A DNA stretch of 64,000 bases. Origin: JBOGNO01 sp050747245. Lineage in GTDB: Bacteria > Acidobacteriota > Terriglobia > Acidiferrales > UBA7541. Shown here one piece after another: positions 44,149-53,041 of the stretch. The stretch is taken from the NCBI GenBank assembly GCA_050747245.1, contig JBOGNO010000005.1, forward strand, positions 62,001 to 126,000, in the 5' to 3' direction. A program made the translations under genes and the position numbers. The notes beneath the pieces are model-generated. The model ran no database searches and was not told the origin of the DNA. It saw nothing but the letters and a program-made list of their open reading frames with translations. Every line of letters starts with the position of its first letter. Position 1 is the stretch's first letter.

Positions 44149-44583
44149 ATGCTCAAAGAATTCAAGGAATTCGCGATGAAGGGAAGCGTGCTGGACATGG
44201 CCATCGGGATCATCATCGGAGCGGCGTTCGGCAAGATCATCACCTCATTCGTGAGCGACATTTTAATGCCGCCGATCGGCCTGCTACTCGGGAAAATCGA
44301 TTTCTCGAATCTGTACTGGAACATTTCCGGTACGCCATTTCCGACTCTGGCCGCGGCGAAGACGGCCGGCGCGGCCACAATCAATTACGGGATCTTTCTG
44401 AATGCAGTGATTGATTTCCTCATCGTGGCATTCGTGATTTTCCTGCTGGTGCGGCAGGTGAACCGCATGCAGAGGCCGGCGCCGGCAACGGCGCCCGCAA
44501 CGAAGGAATGTCCCTACTGTTTGGCGAGCGTTCCCATCAAGGCCATTCGCTGCGGGCATTGCACATCGGAATTGAAGAGCTAG
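44149..44583 (+). CDS. mscL: large-conductance mechanosensitive channel with zinc-ribbon tail
   Basis: A 144-residue channel that opens under membrane tension to release osmolytes. FKEFAMKGSVLDMAIGIIIGAAFGKIITS is the first helix region and FLIVAFVIFLLVRQVN the second. The C terminus ends in a zinc ribbon (CPYC and CGHC) instead of the usual charged helix bundle. ATG at 44149 follows AGAGGAG; a TTG at 44128 is less likely. Confidence 0.92.
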   Translation: MLKEFKEFAMKGSVLDMAIGIIIGAAFGKIITSFVSDILMPPIGLLLGKIDFSNLYWNISGTPFPTLAAAKTAGAATINYGIFLNAVIDFLIVAFVIFLLVRQVNRMQRPAPATAPATKECPYCLASVPIKAIRCGHCTSELKS

Positions 44584-44689
44584 GAGCGTTTAGCCGCGAA
44601 CTGGAAATCTCTCTGTGGCAGCCGCCTCCGCGTCACTGGTATCAGGGCGGAAAGTCAACCCAATGACTTAGCAAGCGAAGAGAATCAGG

Positions 44690-45070
44690 TTAAACAGCGG
44701 CGGAGCGAAAGTCGCGAGCACACTCAGAACAGGGGCAGATTTCGCGGAGATGCTCAAAGCTGTAGATGCCCGTAGAGTGCCCGTCCGAGAAATCAATCTG
44801 AATGGCATAGTTTCCCACAGCGGTGGCCTTTCGCGCCGTGGCGCGAGGCTTGAAAATCGGGAGCGTTGCAAGCGAGCCGGCGGATTGAGGGGCATGCGAT
44901 TTTTTTGCGCGCTCATCGTTGCAAATGGCGCAGGGACACTGGTCGCGGAGATAGACAAAATCGTAGTGGCTTGCGTGGCCATCGGACCAGACGATGTCCA
45001 CGCCAGCGCCCGTCGAGACGTGCACTTTCACTTCCAAGGGCTTTTTTCTCGTGTCAATGGGAATCGGCAT
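44690..45070 (-). CDS. DUF971 (gamma-butyrobetaine hydroxylase N-terminal-like) protein
   Basis: A 126-residue protein with the DUF971 pattern: IVWSDGHASHYDFVYLRDQCPCAICNDE then NYAIQIDFSDGHSTGIYSFEHLREICPC. The cysteines are placed as zinc ligands in the GBBH N-terminal domain. Stand-alone members are linked by context to iron-sulphur biology. Start at 45070 avoids overlap with the ATPase-DtxR gene that ends at 45085, 14 bases upstream on the same strand; a longer form to 45142 is possible. Confidence 0.8.
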   Translation of the reverse strand: MPIPIDTRKKPLEVKVHVSTGAGVDIVWSDGHASHYDFVYLRDQCPCAICNDERAKKSHAPQSAGSLATLPIFKPRATARKATAVGNYAIQIDFSDGHSTGIYSFEHLREICPCSECARDFRSAAV

Positions 45071-45084
45071 GGAATCGGCGGCAA

Positions 45085-46188
45085 CTACCGCGAGTGCTTT
45101 CCGCAGCACGGGCCCGGTGGAATCGGATTGCCGTGTGGACACGTGGAGGGATGTCCGAGAAACGTGCAGATTTTTTCGTCGAGCTCGGGGGTGATAATGT
45201 GCTCGAATTTGCAGGCTTGCGAATCGGCTTCGGAATCCTCGATAGAAAACGTGTCGGTAAAGAGCCGCTCGGCTAGACGGCGGCGGCGGACAACATCGCG
45301 GGCGCGATTGCGGCCGCGCGGAGTCAGGAAAAGCTGTGTTTCACGAAGTTCAAGCAATCCGCGCGAGGTGAGCTCCTGGGCGACGGATTGCGGGTCGCTC
45401 ATGGTGTTCGGGCTGATGCGCTCGAGACTGGGCGGATTTCCCTCTTCGAGGAGGATCCAAATTTCTTCGAGCATGTGATCCATGTCGCGCTCTTCTTCGG
45501 AAGCGTACACGGTAATCTGCGCGAGCCTGCCGTGAACTAGCTCGATGCGCCGGTCGGCCATGCGGCCTATGACCGGATTGTGCGTGACCATGAGGATGGT
45601 GTGACCTTCGGCGTGTAATTCGCGAAATAGATTCAACACGATGCGCTCGTTTGCATCGTCGAGATTGCCGGTAGGCTCATCGGCAAGAATCAGCTTGGGA
45701 TGATTGATGAGCGCGCGGGCCACGGCAATGCGCTGCTGTTCGCCGCCGGAGAGCTGCGAGGGAAGATGATCGAGGCGTTCGCCCAGTCCGGCGCGGCGCA
45801 GCGCTTCGCGGGCTTCCGGCTCATCGGTGATGCTGTGAAAATATTGCGCGAGCATTACGTTTTCAACCGCAGTGAGATACGGCACGAGGTGAAATTGCTG
45901 GAACACAAAGCCGATCTTGCGGGCCCGAAAATCGGTGAGGCCTGTTTCGTCGAGACGGCCCACGTCCATGCCATCCACAAGCACTTTTCCGGAGGAGGGC
46001 GCGTCGAGGCCGCCAAGAATATTGATGAGCGTGGTCTTGCCCGAACCTGATGGTCCCATGATGGCAATCCATTCGCCCTCTTCGATGGTGAAGGAAACAT
46101 CGTCGAGCGCACGCACGCCGCCATAGGATTTCCGCAATTGGTCCACTTCGACCAGAATCTTGCGGTCGAGATTTTGCGCCACGCTCAT
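45085..46188 (-). CDS. ABC ATPase (MacB/LolD-like) fused to DtxR-type repressor domain
   Basis: A 367-residue fusion. Residues about 8-235 are a complete ATPase: Walker A GPSGSGKTT (45-53), signature LSGGEQQRIA (146-155), Walker B LILADEPTGNLDD (166-178), switch His in THNP. Residues about 236-367 match DtxR/IdeR: winged-helix LTSRGLLELRETQLFLTPRGR, RRRLAERLF, then AC326KFE329H330 and CPHGNPIP. Cys326, Glu329, His330 match the primary metal ligands; the His79 equivalent is Arg. A Cys-rich tail follows. Start at 46188 has GAGGAG upstream and overlaps the permease stop (ATGA). The fusion suggests iron-dependent control tied to the transporter. Confidence 0.85.
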   Translation of the reverse strand: MSVAQNLDRKILVEVDQLRKSYGGVRALDDVSFTIEEGEWIAIMGPSGSGKTTLINILGGLDAPSSGKVLVDGMDVGRLDETGLTDFRARKIGFVFQQFHLVPYLTAVENVMLAQYFHSITDEPEAREALRRAGLGERLDHLPSQLSGGEQQRIAVARALINHPKLILADEPTGNLDDANERIVLNLFRELHAEGHTILMVTHNPVIGRMADRRIELVHGRLAQITVYASEEERDMDHMLEEIWILLEEGNPPSLERISPNTMSDPQSVAQELTSRGLLELRETQLFLTPRGRNRARDVVRRRRLAERLFTDTFSIEDSEADSQACKFEHIITPELDEKICTFLGHPSTCPHGNPIPPGPCCGKHSR

Positions 46189-47342
46189 TGCTCTCCTCGC
46201 AGAATCACGGCGGGGCGAACCTTGCCGAGCCAACGCAGCGGCAAGGCGCCGGCAAATGCCACGCTGACCATCAGCGCCACAGTGAGCGGCAGAACTTCGA
46301 GACGCGGGGAAATGGACGCGTCAAAGACTCTTCTCCCCATCCAGGCCGAAAGAAGAATCCCCGCGAAATATCCGAGGACACCTCCCGCGGCGCCCAGGAC
46401 TCCCACTTCGGCGAGAAAGACTCCGAAGACGCGCGTAGTGGAGCCGCCAAGTGCTTTCATTAAGCCGACGTCAGCGCGACGTTCCATGGCCAGGGCTGCC
46501 ATGGTCGCGAGGACGCAGAGAGCCGTGAGCGAAAGAATCAGAACAACCATGGCAAGAATCAGCGATCGGATGCGGAGGAGCAGCGCGCCTTCCGCTTCCG
46601 CAATCTGCCGGACAGGGCGGACGTCCAGCGAAGGCAGCGCTGCGGCCAGCCGAGCTTGATATCCGCGGATCGCGTCCTGCGAGGCTTCGACGCTGAGTTC
46701 AACAAGCTCCACCTTCCCGGAGAGTCCGGCCAGTTCTTGGGCAACCGCAAGATTCACGAAAACTTGATTATCTTCCGTGCCGCCGGCATCCACGATTCCC
46801 GCGACCGTCAGTTGAGTTTTTCCAGCGCCGTAGCGCAGCATGAGGGGCGCGCCTACCGTGAGCCCGAGTTGCCGCGCGGCATTTCTCCCCACGAGACAGT
46901 GCACGTGATCCTCGCGCGAACTGATCGCGGAGCCTTCGATCTTCCTCCACGGCGCAAGGCTGGGTGATTTATCGAGCCACGTGCCAGCCACAACGACCGG
47001 CGCGCTTCCGGAGGCGCGCGCGATGATATAGAGAAAGGGCGCGGCGGCGACGGCGCCGGGAGGCGGGGATGCTTGAACAGAGCGCATCACGGAAGTTTCA
47101 TCAAAGAGCGTGGAGGCTGCGGGAATGTCTCCAGGAGCAGCCGTGGCGCCGGAAGGCGCGATTATTAGGTTTGCCCCCAGCGAGCGAAATTCGCGCGCGA
47201 GCTTGGACTCTGCATCCAGCTCGAGGTTGAGGAGCGCAGAGGCCACCGCTGCTCCGCTTACCAGTGCGACCAGCGCTACCGTCAGGCGGCCACGGTTGGC
47301 GATGAGTAGTTTTCCGAGGAGACGAAAAAACATCTCACTCAC
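46185..47342 (-). CDS. FtsX/MacB-type ABC permease (FTR1 operon)
   Basis: A 385-residue permease: one N-terminal membrane helix, a large periplasmic MacB-like domain (about residues 45-250) and three C-terminal helices (LILAMVVLILSLTALCVLATM and others). The segment RRADVGLMKALGGSTTRVFGVFL is the typical FtsX coupling helix. It overlaps the ATPase gene by ATGA and its own start overlaps the end of the next permease by 8 bases. Partner of the other permease in a heterodimer. Confidence 0.88.
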   Translation of the reverse strand: MSEMFFRLLGKLLIANRGRLTVALVALVSGAAVASALLNLELDAESKLAREFRSLGANLIIAPSGATAAPGDIPAASTLFDETSVMRSVQASPPPGAVAAAPFLYIIARASGSAPVVVAGTWLDKSPSLAPWRKIEGSAISSREDHVHCLVGRNAARQLGLTVGAPLMLRYGAGKTQLTVAGIVDAGGTEDNQVFVNLAVAQELAGLSGKVELVELSVEASQDAIRGYQARLAAALPSLDVRPVRQIAEAEGALLLRIRSLILAMVVLILSLTALCVLATMAALAMERRADVGLMKALGGSTTRVFGVFLAEVGVLGAAGGVLGYFAGILLSAWMGRRVFDASISPRLEVLPLTVALMVSVAFAGALPLRWLGKVRPAVILRGEQ

Positions 47343-48654
47343 CCCTCAGAACGACCGCGGGCTCGAATCGGGCCGCGCGATTCAGAGGAATCAAGCTGCC
47401 GATCAGGGCCACAAGCACCGCAAAACCCAGCACAATTGGTAACAGAAGCAGACGCGGCGCAGGGGGAACTCCAAAAACGCTTCGGCCGAGCCAGTGCGCG
47501 AGACCCAGGCCGACGACGTAGCCCGCGAGGCCTCCGGCGAGGGCCAGAATCAATTGTTCTCCAAGAAAAATCGCTATTACCAAAAAATTCGTCGCGCCGA
47601 GGGCCTTCATCAGGCCCACTTCCGTGCGGCGTTCAATGACCGTGGCAGCCGAGGTAGCGGCAACGCCCAGAGCGGCCGTGACCAGCGCCGCGATTGTGAC
47701 GATCCACAGCAGCAATCCGACGCGCGAAAGGATGCGGCCTTCGGTGTCTGCCACCTGGCGCAGCGGACGAACGTCCGTGTCCGGAAGCACCTGCTCGATT
47801 TGAGAGCTGATAGAAGAAATATATGGCGAGCAGGACCAGCGCTCCTTATCCGCCGGAGACAGCGAGTCAAAATTGCGCTGCGCGCGCTGCGCGAGCGCGT
47901 CTTCCGGCTTGGTGAGCGCGCTAACAAATAGCTGGCGAAATTTTCCCGGATTGCCGGAGAGATCCTGTGCGATCGCGAGCGGGGCCAATACCGAGTTGTC
48001 TTCGGAGCCCCCAGTAGAGACGACTCCTGTGATTACAACGGGAATCGCGGAATCGGCCGAACTGGAAGTTGCTCCGCGCGCCAGAAGAAAAACCGTCGCG
48101 CCCGGCGCGAGCCGCGGATTCCGAGCCGCCAGCGCCGCGCCTACCACCGCTTCCTTCGAACCGTCCGAAAACCAGCGCCCGCGAATCTTCCACCAAGGAT
48201 GCGTGACGCTCGCGCCGGTATTGAATGAAGTGCCATCGGGCACACGCACGTCGTGGCTGTACCACGTGCCGACCAGCGTAACCGGGAGCGCTGCGGAGTC
48301 CGAGGGAGCGGCGCGCAACTCTACAGGCACATCCAGAAACGGCGTAAACCCCAGGATGTTGTGCCGCCAGAAAATCATTTTGAGCTGCCCGAGGTCGGAT
48401 TCGGAGAGATACGCTCCTTCATCCACAGGGCGATAGTCCACGCCGCCGATTTCCAGAGGAAGCGTATCGGACTTGGGCGTTACCAAAAGGTTGGCGCCGA
48501 GACTGCGGAACTCGCGCGCCAGGCGGTCGCCTACGTCGAGCGCCACACCGAGTGTCGAAGTCGCAACGGCCATCCCGAGCACGAGCGCCAGCACCGTCAG
48601 CGACTGGCGGCGAGGATTCCGCGCGAAGGATTCTCCGATGAGGCGAAGGAACAT
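47335..48654 (-). CDS. FtsX/MacB-type ABC permease (FTR1 operon)
   Basis: A 439-residue permease like its neighbour: N-terminal helix, periplasmic domain (about residues 45-300), three C-terminal helices and the coupling segment RRTEVGLMKALGATNFLVIAIFLGEQ. The N-terminal stretch DVGDRLAREFRSLGANLLVTPKSD is shared with the other permease (SLGANLI), showing common origin. It starts 4 bases after the FTR1 gene stop. With FTR1 and DUF2318 it matches the order of FTR1/P19-type iron uptake operons. Confidence 0.88.
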   Translation of the reverse strand: MFLRLIGESFARNPRRQSLTVLALVLGMAVATSTLGVALDVGDRLAREFRSLGANLLVTPKSDTLPLEIGGVDYRPVDEGAYLSESDLGQLKMIFWRHNILGFTPFLDVPVELRAAPSDSAALPVTLVGTWYSHDVRVPDGTSFNTGASVTHPWWKIRGRWFSDGSKEAVVGAALAARNPRLAPGATVFLLARGATSSSADSAIPVVITGVVSTGGSEDNSVLAPLAIAQDLSGNPGKFRQLFVSALTKPEDALAQRAQRNFDSLSPADKERWSCSPYISSISSQIEQVLPDTDVRPLRQVADTEGRILSRVGLLLWIVTIAALVTAALGVAATSAATVIERRTEVGLMKALGATNFLVIAIFLGEQLILALAGGLAGYVVGLGLAHWLGRSVFGVPPAPRLLLLPIVLGFAVLVALIGSLIPLNRAARFEPAVVLRGE

Positions 48655-48658
48655 GGCG

Positions 48659-49921
48659 CTAGTGTTGAATGGTGGAAGCCGCGCCGGTGAGCGCGCTCAA
48701 GTCCACAACCAACTCGCCTCCTTCGACTTGAGAATTCACGGGAATCGGATTGCATCCGCCTTCCTGGCCGACGGACGGAGCATAGATGGATGCGCCACAA
48801 TTCTGGCAGACGATGTTCTGGCCCTCCTGCCGATAACCTACGGGTCCGCAAATCTGGCATGCGTCGAGCGCCACCGCGTAATCGCCGTTCGCCTTATGAA
48901 TGACCAGGAATCGAAGCTCGGTATCGTTCGCTTCCACGGAATAAAAATGGAGATTCTGATCCATCAAATTCGAAAGTGGAACACGCACGGATGATCCGAT
49001 GGAAGTCAGACGCGTCGCATCGGGAGGAGCGGCCGCGGCTCGCCCATAGACGTACTCCGCGGCAAACGCGAGAACTACCGCAAAACAAAGCGCCGCCGCA
49101 CCGATACTCCACCGGCGCTGCCGGCGGCGTTCCCATTCGAGGCGCCGCCGCTCCGCCGGATTTTCAGCGGGGGCGGAATCCTGCCCGGGCCTCGCGAACC
49201 ATTCACGGAGCACGACCAGCCCGGCCACGCCAAGTATGACTACGAAGAAAAAGAACTCGTTGCGGACCACCGGGCCGACAATAGCCATCTCGCGGCGGCC
49301 GGAAGGTAGCCAGGTCGCCTCGCTCAACTCGTGAAGGCCCGTAAGGAAAAGCTGGAAGGCGACAACCATGAGAATCGTAGTGGTGGCGGCGAAAAAACTC
49401 TTGATAGGAATCCGCAACGTGCCCTGAAAGAAGAACAGACCCACGGCAACGGCGAGGGCCAGCCCCAGAGCTGTGCCAATCCATACTTGTAGGCCCGCGG
49501 TGGAAAACTCGACGGCGCGAAGAATGAGCACAAGCTCGGCGCCCTCCCGCACGACCATCAGAAAAACGAAAAGGCCGATGCCGAAGGCGGCGGCGCGCGT
49601 AGTCTTCTGGGCGTAGGATTCCACGCGTGACTCGATTTCCTTGCGCAGCGTCCGCGCCACGCGATTCATCCAAATAATCATGGTGACAACCAAGGCGCCG
49701 GCTGCCAGCATCAGAAGTCCTTCGAAGCCATCCTCGCTGATTTTCCAGTGCTGCAGGAGAATGGCAATGGCCACGCTTGAAGCGGCAGCAAGAAAAACAC
49801 CAGCCCAAACCGCGCGAGCAAGGGCGCGCCGGCCGGTGCGACCGAGATAGACCAGGACGATGCCGACAACCAGAGCGGCCTCGACGCCTTCGCGGAGCGC
49901 AATGAGAAGAGCGGAAAGCAT
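48659..49921 (-). CDS. FTR1-type iron permease fused to DUF2318 domain
   Basis: A 420-residue fusion. The N-terminal 260 residues form a seven-helix FTR1 permease with the two REGxE iron motifs (REGVE at 10-14 and REGAE at 125-129). After a charged linker and another helix (about residues 282-300), the C terminus matches DUF2318: DACQICGPVGYRQEG and CQNCGASIY, i.e. two C-x2-C pairs. In Campylobacter-type systems FTR1 and DUF2318 are separate genes. It is first in the operon with two permeases and the ATPase-DtxR. A P19 protein is not seen here. Confidence 0.88.
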   Translation of the reverse strand: MLSALLIALREGVEAALVVGIVLVYLGRTGRRALARAVWAGVFLAAASSVAIAILLQHWKISEDGFEGLLMLAAGALVVTMIIWMNRVARTLRKEIESRVESYAQKTTRAAAFGIGLFVFLMVVREGAELVLILRAVEFSTAGLQVWIGTALGLALAVAVGLFFFQGTLRIPIKSFFAATTTILMVVAFQLFLTGLHELSEATWLPSGRREMAIVGPVVRNEFFFFVVILGVAGLVVLREWFARPGQDSAPAENPAERRRLEWERRRQRRWSIGAAALCFAVVLAFAAEYVYGRAAAAPPDATRLTSIGSSVRVPLSNLMDQNLHFYSVEANDTELRFLVIHKANGDYAVALDACQICGPVGYRQEGQNIVCQNCGASIYAPSVGQEGGCNPIPVNSQVEGGELVVDLSALTGAASTIQH

Positions 49922-49929
49922 TTGCAGTT

Positions 49930-49952
49930 CAGTTGTAACTCATTAACAACTG
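49930..49952. promoter_or_regulatory. inverted repeat just upstream of the iron operon
   Basis: CAGTTGT, 9 bases, ACAACTG: a perfect 7-bp inverted repeat located 9-31 bases before the FTR1 ATG. A possible -35 (TTGCGG) and -10 (TTGTTA) with 17-base spacing on the minus strand would place it over the -10 element. A candidate operator for the DtxR-type domain of the same operon. Confidence 0.4.
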
Positions 49953-50037
49953 GAAATTTGAGTTTACCGCAAGCCGCCGCGAGCGTCAAGGAAATAAGCT
50001 GCCACATTCGGCATCGAACAGTAAAATAGCTGATTAA

Positions 50038-53007
50038 ATGCTGGGCGCCCATCACTTCCGATTTGTTCCCTACCTCTGCTGCCTCGCCCTGTTAGCAGGA
50101 GCGAATGGCCGGGGCCAGTCCCCTGCCGGGCAACTGCCAAAACAGCTGGCCAGCCCGCAACCGGCCGACGTGAAGGAGGCGCTCCGCAAATATGAGAAGG
50201 GTCTGCAGGAGGAAAAAAGAGGAAATTTGGAAGAAGCATTGAATGCATTCGGAGATGCGGCCAAGCTCGCTCCGACGAACCGGGAGTACCTGGTGCGGCG
50301 CGACGTGGTGCGAGGCCGGATCGTGCGCGACCACGTGGAAAAGGCCGAGCGCCTTGCCGTCATGGGTCTGCTTGAAAACGCGCGCGAGGAGTTGCGGCAA
50401 GCCATCGCGCTCGATCCTGGCGACGATGTGGCGCAGCAACGCCTGCAACAGGTGGGCGAAATGGAAGCGGGAGAAATCCGCGAACTTCCTCCCGTGCTTG
50501 CCGGAGAAGTGCGCGTAGTGCCGCAAGGCGGCGTGCTGCCTTTCAATTATCGCGGAGACACTATCGGCGCCTATACGGAGGTCGCCAAAGCGTTCGGGCT
50601 TTCCGCGGCTTTCGACGTGGATCTGCGGTCGCGTCCGGTGAAATTTCAATTCGACAATTTGGATTTCGAAACCGCAATGAAGCTGCTCGGAGACATGACC
50701 GGAACATTTTGGCGGCCGCTGACATCGCGTATGTTCTTCGTCGCCGAGGACAGCCCCCAAAAGAGGCGCGACTATGATCAAGCAGTAGTGCGCACGTTTC
50801 TGCTGCCCGCTTCGGTGACGGCCGACGACATGGAAGAGGTTTTCCGCGTAGTCAGGGAAATCGCCGGGGTGACGCGCTCAACGCTTGATACCAGTAGCCG
50901 GACCATCACCATGCGGGATTCTCCGGAGAAGATTGCCGTTGCGGAAAAACTTCTGGATTCGATCGAGAACCCACGCGGTGAACTGATTCTTGAAATTGAA
51001 ATCTTGGAAGTGGATCGGGACAAGGCGCGGACGCTCGGAATCACGCCCCCCGAATCAGGAACCGTGGTGACGGTGAGCTCGCAGCAGTTGGCCCTCGCGG
51101 AACAATCAGTACAGGGGCTCATCAGTGTGCTGACGCAACTCTTCGGCTCGCCCGCGGCTCTCGCCGGGCTTTCCAATTCTCAAATCGGCTCACTTGTCGG
51201 CGGCGGCCAGGTGGGCCTGGGCACATTGATTCCGCCATTGCTTGCCTTCGGCGGCGGCAAGACCACGTTTTTCGCTACCATGCCGGGGGCTGCCGCGAAT
51301 TTTTCCGACACGCTCACGCTGGTGCGGAGCGGCCAGCGCATCCTGCTGCGGGCTCAGGATGGCCATCCTGCTTCCTTCTTCGTCGGCAATCGCGTGCCGA
51401 TCACGCTGGCGGAATTCTCTTCGAGCCTCTCCGGGCAATTCGTGCCCGGCGTCTCTCAACAGGCATTCGCGACCGCCAGTTTTGCGACCGGTAAGGGCCC
51501 GCGCGGGGTTGCCGCCGCCGATTTCAACGGTGATAAGAAACCGGACCTTGCAGTCGTCAATCAAACCGACAACACGGTTTCCATTCTCCTCGGAAATGGC
51601 GATGGCACATTTGGAGCGAAGACCGATTTCCCGACCGGCAAAACGCCCGTGGCCATCGCCACCGGAGATTTCAACGCCGATGGGAAGATCGACCTGGCAA
51701 TCGTCAATCATGCTGACAACACGGTTTCCATTCTCCTCGGAAATGGCGATGGCACATTTGGTCCAAAGAAAGATTTCCCCACCGGCGCTGGCCCCAGCGC
51801 CATCGTGACCGGTGACTTTAACGGCGACGGCAAAACGGATCTGGCGATCACGAATCAAACGGACAACACGGTTTCCATTCTTCTGGGCAACGGCGACGGA
51901 ACTTTTCAGCCGAAAAAGGATTTTCCAACCGGGACGTCTCCCGTTGCGGTGGCAGCTGCCGATTTTAACGGTGACGGCCACGTGGATCTCGCCGTGGCCA
52001 ACCAATCGGCCAATACTGTGTCCATTCTCCTCGGGAAAGGCGACGGTACATTCGGAGCGAAAACGGATTTCCCGACTGGGGCTGGCCCGGATGCCGTGTC
52101 GGCTACGGACTTGAATGGCGACGGCTTCATTGATCTCGTGGTCGCGAACGGTACAGACAACACGATTTCATCCTTGCTCGGCCATGGAGACGGCACGTTT
52201 GCGACGCAGCTCACCTTTGCAACAGGCAATGATCCCGACGCGATCATCGTCGGGGATTTCAATATTGACGGGCGGCCGGACGTAGTGACTGCTAATTTCA
52301 CCGACAACACAATCTCAATTCTGCTGGGAGTGGGAGACGGAACATTTGTGCCGCACTTTGATATTCAGGCAGGCACCGGCCCCGTGGCTTTGACGACAGC
52401 GGATTTCAACGGTGATTCCCGTCCGGACGTGGCCATCGCGGATCAGACAGCCGACACCGTCACGGTGATCCTTAACAACTCAACTTTTACACAAGCCGCC
52501 GCGAACGCCGCGGAGACGCCATTTCCGGGCTCGCAATACGAGGACGTGGGCCTCAAGCTTAAGGCCACACCTCGAATTCATCCGGACGATGAAGTGAGTT
52601 TGAAGCTCGAGTTTGAAATTCGCAGCCTCATCGCACAAAATATCAACGGCATTCCGGTAATCTCGAACCGCACCATCGAGCAGACCGTGCGCGTTCGCCA
52701 GGACGAAACCAGCGTTCTCGCGGGGATCCTCGATGAGACGACTACCCGCGCCATCAGCGGCTCGCCGGGCCTCGCCGATCTTCCGATCTCGAACTATTTA
52801 TTCGGCAAGCATACGGAGGACACCCAAAGGACGGAACTCCTGATCCTGGTGACGCCTCGGCTGGTGCGCATCGCGCCCCATAGCGCGCGAACCATCTACG
52901 CAGGGACGGGACGCCTGAACAACTCAGCCGGAGTTGGCGAGCAGTTTGGCCCGGTAGATTCGCCTATCCAGCCGACGCCTCCGCAGCGCCCGCCGAACCC
53001 ACCGTAA
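50038..53007 (+). CDS. secretin-family protein interrupted by a seven-blade FG-GAP propeller
   Basis: A 989-residue exported protein (signal peptide about residues 1-26). Residues about 40-140 are TPR-like; 165-330 hold the secretin N-domains (NYRGDTIGAY, FQFDNLDFETAMKLLGDMTG). The secretin core starts near 312 (LILEIEILEVDRDKARTLGI) and reaches 465 (FFVGNRVPITLAEF). Seven repeats of 49 residues then intervene (482 to about 817), each with a D-F-N-x-D-G-x2-D calcium-binding-like loop and N-T-V-S-I-L-L-G. The secretin core resumes (about 835-955: DVGLKLKATPRIHPDDEVSL, TSVLAGIL, LPISNYLFG, LLILVTPRLVR). An outer-membrane channel with a surface propeller is inferred. Confidence 0.85.
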   Translation: MLGAHHFRFVPYLCCLALLAGANGRGQSPAGQLPKQLASPQPADVKEALRKYEKGLQEEKRGNLEEALNAFGDAAKLAPTNREYLVRRDVVRGRIVRDHVEKAERLAVMGLLENAREELRQAIALDPGDDVAQQRLQQVGEMEAGEIRELPPVLAGEVRVVPQGGVLPFNYRGDTIGAYTEVAKAFGLSAAFDVDLRSRPVKFQFDNLDFETAMKLLGDMTGTFWRPLTSRMFFVAEDSPQKRRDYDQAVVRTFLLPASVTADDMEEVFRVVREIAGVTRSTLDTSSRTITMRDSPEKIAVAEKLLDSIENPRGELILEIEILEVDRDKARTLGITPPESGTVVTVSSQQLALAEQSVQGLISVLTQLFGSPAALAGLSNSQIGSLVGGGQVGLGTLIPPLLAFGGGKTTFFATMPGAAANFSDTLTLVRSGQRILLRAQDGHPASFFVGNRVPITLAEFSSSLSGQFVPGVSQQAFATASFATGKGPRGVAAADFNGDKKPDLAVVNQTDNTVSILLGNGDGTFGAKTDFPTGKTPVAIATGDFNADGKIDLAIVNHADNTVSILLGNGDGTFGPKKDFPTGAGPSAIVTGDFNGDGKTDLAITNQTDNTVSILLGNGDGTFQPKKDFPTGTSPVAVAAADFNGDGHVDLAVANQSANTVSILLGKGDGTFGAKTDFPTGAGPDAVSATDLNGDGFIDLVVANGTDNTISSLLGHGDGTFATQLTFATGNDPDAIIVGDFNIDGRPDVVTANFTDNTISILLGVGDGTFVPHFDIQAGTGPVALTTADFNGDSRPDVAIADQTADTVTVILNNSTFTQAAANAAETPFPGSQYEDVGLKLKATPRIHPDDEVSLKLEFEIRSLIAQNINGIPVISNRTIEQTVRVRQDETSVLAGILDETTTRAISGSPGLADLPISNYLFGKHTEDTQRTELLILVTPRLVRIAPHSARTIYAGTGRLNNSAGVGEQFGPVDSPIQPTPPQRPPNPP
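51481..52488 (+). repeat. seven tandem 147-bp repeats encoding FG-GAP/VCBS blades
   Basis: Units begin at 51481, 51628, 51775, 51922, 52069, 52216 and 52363, exactly 147 bases apart. The first three are nearly identical at DNA level over stretches such as GACAACACGGTTTCCATTCT; later ones are more diverged. Confidence 0.85.
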
Positions 53008-53041
53008 AATCCGGGCGCATCTGGGCAGAAAACTCGCTTCA

